Position numbers and translations under genes: made by a program. Source: Chitinophagaceae bacterium (lineage in GTDB: Bacteria > Bacteroidota > Bacteroidia > Chitinophagales > Chitinophagaceae). From it: a stretch of 64,000 nucleotides of DNA. Within the stretch, counting starts at the first letter, position 1. Every line of letters begins with the position of its first letter. The notes below the pieces were generated by a model. The model was not told the origin of the DNA. It made no database searches and saw only the letters and a list, made by a program, of their open reading frames with translations. Below are positions 60,410 to 64,000 of this stretch, piece by piece. The stretch spans positions 1,054,001-1,118,000 of the forward strand of contig JADKKJ010000001.1 of the NCBI GenBank assembly GCA_016720565.1, given 5' to 3'.

Positions 60410-63400
60410 ATGAACATCTCCGAGCTTAGCCTTAGAAGACCGGTACTGGCCATTGTAATGAACATTGTGATCGTGGTGTTCGGTGTGATCGGATTTAAAT
60501 TCCTTGGTGTACGGGATTACCCCGCAATAGACCCTCCGAATATCAGCGTACGCACCTCCTACCCCGGTGCCAATTCAGATATCATTGAATCGCAGATCAC
60601 TGAACCATTGGAAAAAGCCATCAATGGGATCGCGGGTATTAAAAACATTACCTCCAGTTCCAGCAATGGCTCCAGTAATATCAATGTTGAATTTGAATTA
60701 GGCGAGAACCTCGAAGCGGCCGCCAATGACGTTCGCGATAAAGTATCGCAGGCTGCCCGCTCCCTGCCCTCCGATCTGGATGCACCTCCCGTAGTATCTA
60801 AAGCGGATGCCTCATCCGATCCAATTCTTTCCATGACCGTACAAAGCACCCTCCGGAATCCATTGGAGATGACGGAATATGCCAACAATGTATTGGTGGA
60901 AAGATTGCAGACCATTCCCGGCGTGAGTGGAGTACAGATCTGGGGGGAGAAGAAATATGCGATGCGTATCTGGATCGATCCCAGCAAACTCATTGCGAAA
61001 AAAATTACGGCCAGTGATGTACAGGCCGCCCTCTTAAGAGAAAACGTAGAACTTCCTTCGGGAAAAATATCAGGTAATACCACCGAATTAACGGTAAGGA
61101 CTTTTGGCAAAATGAACACCGAGGATGAATTCAACAACCTCATCATTAAAAATGTGGAAGGCGCCGATGTAAAACTTTCTGATATCGGTGAAGCCGTACT
61201 TGGTCCGGAGAATGAAGAATCTTCCCTTCGTGGTGATGCTACTCCGATGATCGCCCTGGCCATTATTCCGCAGCCGGGATCCAATTATGTTTCTATCGCC
61301 GATGAATTTTATAAGCGACTCGCAATTATCAAGAAAGATGTTCCGGAAGATGTGAAGATCAATATCGCGCTGGACCAGACCAAGTTCATCAAGCGTTCCA
61401 TACTCGAAGTAGAAGACACGCTGATGATCTCCTTCCTGCTGGTGGTGATGATCATTTATGCGTTCTTCCGCGACTGGATCATTGCGATCCGCCCACTGAT
61501 AGACATTCCGGTTTCACTTATTGGTGCATTCTTTATCATGTACCTGATGGGCTTTACCATCAATGTGCTTTCCCTGCTGGCTATTGTATTAGCCACCGGA
61601 CTGGTAGTGGATGATGGTATTGTGGTAACAGAGAACATTTATAAAAAAATGGAGAAGGGAATGAATAAATGGCAGGCTGCGGTGGAAGGATCCAAGGAGA
61701 TCTATTTCGCGGTGATCGCCACCTCCATTACCCTGGCCGTGGTTTTCCTTCCGATCATTTTCCTCCAGGGATTTGTTGGAAGGCTATTCCGTGAGTTTGG
61801 TATCGTGGTAGCAGGTGCCGTGCTGATCTCAGCATTTGTTTCACTTACGCTTACGCCGGTATTGAACGTAAAGCTCACACGTAAGACCATGCGGCATTCA
61901 TGGTTCTATAATAAGACCGAACCTTTTTTCCGATGGATGGAAAACGGGTATATGAATTCCCTGCGTAAGTTCATGGCTGTACGGCAAATGGCCTGGGCCC
62001 TGATCCTGGTCTGCCTGGTTTCTATTTATTTTATCTTCATCAACTTAAAATCAGAACTGGCCCCTATGGAGGACCGAAGCCAGTTCCGAATTTCCCTGAC
62101 CGCACCGGAAGGAACCTCCTATGATGCCATGGAGCTGTACGTGCAGAAGGTTTCCAATTTTATACTGGATTCGGTTCCCGAAAAAGAACTGGTATTAAGT
62201 GTTACCTCCCCCGGATTTACCGGAAGCGGCAATGCAAACACAGGTTTTGTCAGGGTTACCCTGGTCTCTCCGGAAGAAAGAGTGAGGTCCCAAAAAGAGA
62301 TCGTGGCCATGGTAAATAAAAATCTCGCCCGTTTCACTGAAGGAAGATCGGTGGTGATCGAAGAGCAGACCATCTCGGTGAACCGTCGTGGCGGGCAACC
62401 GGTGGCTTTTGTTATTCAGAATAACAATTTTGATAAGCTTACCGCCGTACTTCCTAAGATCCTTGAAAAAACAAGAGAAAGCAAGATCCTTCAGAATGCA
62501 GATATCGATCTTAAATTCAACAAGCCGGAATTAAGGGTACAGATCGACCGGGATAAGGCAGCCAATCTTGGAATAAGCGTAAATGATATTTCACAGACCC
62601 TTCAGATGGCCTATAGCAACCGCAGAATGGGCTATTTTACCAAGGATGGCAAACAGTACCAGGTACTGGGACAGGTTGCCCGCAGCGACCGGGATGATCC
62701 TAATGACCTGAAAGGATTATTCGTACGAAATAACCGGGGAGAAATGATCAGCCTGGATAATCTCGTAAGCACTACTGAAGCCAATACCCCTCCTTCGATC
62801 TACCACTTCAACCGCTACAAATCTGCTACTGTTTCTGCCGGTTTACAACCTGGTTATACCATCGGTGACGGTATTGCAGAAATGGAAAAGATCACTAAAG
62901 GATTATTGAACGAAACATTTACTACCTCCCTTTCCGGTTCTTCCAGGGATTTCCAGGAAAGCGGCAGTAATACCAGCTTCGCACTGCTACTTGCCTTAGG
63001 ACTAATATTCCTGATCCTTGCGGCACAGTTTGAAAGTTTTGTTGATCCGCTGATCATTATGTTCACGGTGCCCCTGGCTTTTGCCGGTGCTTTGCTTTCC
63101 TTGTGGATATTCGGGCAAACACTGAATATATTTTCCGAGATCGGTATGATCATGCTGATCGGCCTTGTTACTAAAAATGGTATCCTGATCGTGGAGTTCG
63201 CCAACCAGAATCAGGAAAAAGGGTTATCTAAAAAAGAGGCGGTGATCTTTTCTGCTACCCAGCGTTTAAGACCGATCCTGATGACCTCTCTTGCCATGTC
63301 ATTAGGCGCATTGCCGCTGGCATTATCACTGGGAGCCTCTTCTACCAGCCGAATCCCATTGGGTATCGTCATTGTTGGTGGAATACTTTTTTCACTGGTG

Positions 63401-63526
63401 CTCACCCTGTTTGTAATTCCTGCCATTTATAGTTTTCTCAGCAGCAAAAAACAGGTATCGCATTTTGATGAGCTGGTACACCCGGGTGTTGTTCCAACTG
63501 CCCCTGATCAAATACAAACTGTGTAG
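60410..63526 (+). CDS. RND multidrug efflux pump (HAE1/AcrB-type)
   Basis: 1038 aa, 12 helices and two large periplasmic domains. Proton-relay Asp pair in ATGLVVDDGIVVTENIYKKM, N-terminal ISELSLRRPVLAIVMNIVIV, and late GLVTKNGILIVEFANQNQEK. Probably a trimeric drug/proton antiporter. Cargo is unknown. A TolC-like gene follows after 3 bp. Confidence 0.96.
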   Translation: MNISELSLRRPVLAIVMNIVIVVFGVIGFKFLGVRDYPAIDPPNISVRTSYPGANSDIIESQITEPLEKAINGIAGIKNITSSSSNGSSNINVEFELGENLEAAANDVRDKVSQAARSLPSDLDAPPVVSKADASSDPILSMTVQSTLRNPLEMTEYANNVLVERLQTIPGVSGVQIWGEKKYAMRIWIDPSKLIAKKITASDVQAALLRENVELPSGKISGNTTELTVRTFGKMNTEDEFNNLIIKNVEGADVKLSDIGEAVLGPENEESSLRGDATPMIALAIIPQPGSNYVSIADEFYKRLAIIKKDVPEDVKINIALDQTKFIKRSILEVEDTLMISFLLVVMIIYAFFRDWIIAIRPLIDIPVSLIGAFFIMYLMGFTINVLSLLAIVLATGLVVDDGIVVTENIYKKMEKGMNKWQAAVEGSKEIYFAVIATSITLAVVFLPIIFLQGFVGRLFREFGIVVAGAVLISAFVSLTLTPVLNVKLTRKTMRHSWFYNKTEPFFRWMENGYMNSLRKFMAVRQMAWALILVCLVSIYFIFINLKSELAPMEDRSQFRISLTAPEGTSYDAMELYVQKVSNFILDSVPEKELVLSVTSPGFTGSGNANTGFVRVTLVSPEERVRSQKEIVAMVNKNLARFTEGRSVVIEEQTISVNRRGGQPVAFVIQNNNFDKLTAVLPKILEKTRESKILQNADIDLKFNKPELRVQIDRDKAANLGISVNDISQTLQMAYSNRRMGYFTKDGKQYQVLGQVARSDRDDPNDLKGLFVRNNRGEMISLDNLVSTTEANTPPSIYHFNRYKSATVSAGLQPGYTIGDGIAEMEKITKGLLNETFTTSLSGSSRDFQESGSNTSFALLLALGLIFLILAAQFESFVDPLIIMFTVPLAFAGALLSLWIFGQTLNIFSEIGMIMLIGLVTKNGILIVEFANQNQEKGLSKKEAVIFSATQRLRPILMTSLAMSLGALPLALSLGASSTSRIPLGIVIVGGILFSLVLTLFVIPAIYSFLSSKKQVSHFDELVHPGVVPTAPDQIQTV

Positions 63527-63529
63527 AAA

Positions 63530-64000
63530 ATGAATCGAGATCTTTTCAGAAAATATTTTTTGAGAGCAATATTGCTCCTGCTTGTTTCAGCAGTTAGCTA
63601 TTCCTCCATGGCACAGCGAATGCTGACCTTAGAAGAAGCTATTGCTACCGCCTTGCAGAACAATTACGAGATACAACTGGCAAAAAACGATTCATTGGTG
63701 GCAGCCCTGGATTATTCTTACAGGAACGCAGCCTTCATTCCAACCCTTAATGCCAATGCAGGCTATTCCTTTAATAATGTTTCCCAAAGGCAAAAATTCG
63801 CAGATGGCACTACCAGGGAAAGAAACGGCATCAATTCCAATAACCTGAATTCAAATGTGGCCCTGAACTGGCGATTATTTGATGGAATGAAAATGTTCGC
63901 TACCCGCGACCGGCTGGCTCAATTAGTGAAGCTGGGGGAATTAGGGATCCGTGAACAGATCGTGAACACCGTAGCGGGCGTGGTGAACATTTATTATAAT
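63530..64000 (+). CDS. TolC-family outer-membrane efflux protein, 3' end outside window
   Basis: The frame opens at ATG 63530, 3 bp after the pump stop, and stays open to the window edge (157 residues seen). Signal peptide ends near SSMAQ. The mature start MLTLEEAIATALQNNYEIQLAK is the typical TolC N-terminal helix, followed by FIPTLNANAGYS and NWRLFDGMK. It should form the channel for the adaptor and pump. Confidence 0.92.
   Translation, partial: MNRDLFRKYFLRAILLLLVSAVSYSSMAQRMLTLEEAIATALQNNYEIQLAKNDSLVAALDYSYRNAAFIPTLNANAGYSFNNVSQRQKFADGTTRERNGINSNNLNSNVALNWRLFDGMKMFATRDRLAQLVKLGELGIREQIVNTVAGVVNIYYN

Overview
This 64 kb window reads as a chromosomal segment of a member of the Bacteroidota, most likely of the Chitinophagaceae group. 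Supporting signs are repeated TAnnTTTG-type -7 promoter boxes, the near absence of Shine-Dalgarno sites, a type IX secretion gene (PorW/SprE), a lolA-ftsK pair, bacillithiol genes (bshB1 and a YfiT/BstA-like protein), a DUF4294 protein, a 7TMR-DISM sensor kinase and a Porin_10-like outer-membrane protein. Family placement is by protein resemblance from memory, not by a search. Gene density is high. I see no rRNA, tRNA, insertion sequence, prophage or CRISPR array.

Layout. 1-7 kb: a truncated porin behind punA, a lipoprotein, sucC with a GNAT gene 1 bp downstream, and a minus-strand cell-shape operon (short M23-associated membrane protein, bactofilin, membrane protein, SprT-like protease). 7-16 kb: PorW/SprE, a class A penicillin-binding protein coupled to an unusual PrsW-GNAT fusion, a degenerate M23-like secreted protein, and ahcY ending in a symmetric terminator built from heptamer repeats. 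16-24 kb: secreted and hypothetical proteins, pdxJ, DUF4242, a GNAT, an O-antigen-ligase/TPR protein and free-methionine sulfoxide reductase with acylphosphatase. 24-34 kb: an SDR epimerase, kdsA, lolA, ftsK, a glutaryl-CoA-dehydrogenase-like enzyme, aroK, DUF423 and an orphan sensor kinase. 34-42 kb: a YggS protein and an acyl-CoA dehydrogenase, then ccmE-ccmF, DUF4294, bshB1 and a front-end fatty-acid desaturase. 42-50 kb: a plus-strand run of a ureohydrolase, a membrane protein, an atypical radical SAM protein, an EamA exporter and an MFS transporter, then a TonB-like protein and folC. 50-58 kb: NUDIX, YfiT-like, an orphan ABC ATPase, fbp, aspartate kinase, an AT-rich lipoprotein gene, an L,D-transpeptidase/TonB-C fusion and hppD. 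58-64 kb: purK and an RND efflux operon (adaptor, pump and the start of a TolC-like gene cut by the window edge).

How the genes work together. Much of the window serves the envelope: peptidoglycan synthesis and remodelling (PBP1A, L,D-transpeptidase, bactofilin), LPS (kdsA, O-antigen ligase), lipoprotein transport (lolA), type IX secretion and efflux. The rest is core metabolism (succinyl-CoA, methyl cycle, PLP, shikimate, folate, purines, gluconeogenesis, aspartate family, tyrosine and lysine/tryptophan degradation).

The most unusual signal is non-coding: a set of degenerate 7-bp (sometimes 8-bp) tandem arrays at gene junctions. Each array has its own repeat word. In three of them a GC-rich near-palindrome sharing GCAGGCAGGC lies within or against the array. 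A second non-coding pattern is a -7 box 4-5 nt before the start codon of five housekeeping genes, which suggests leaderless mRNAs.
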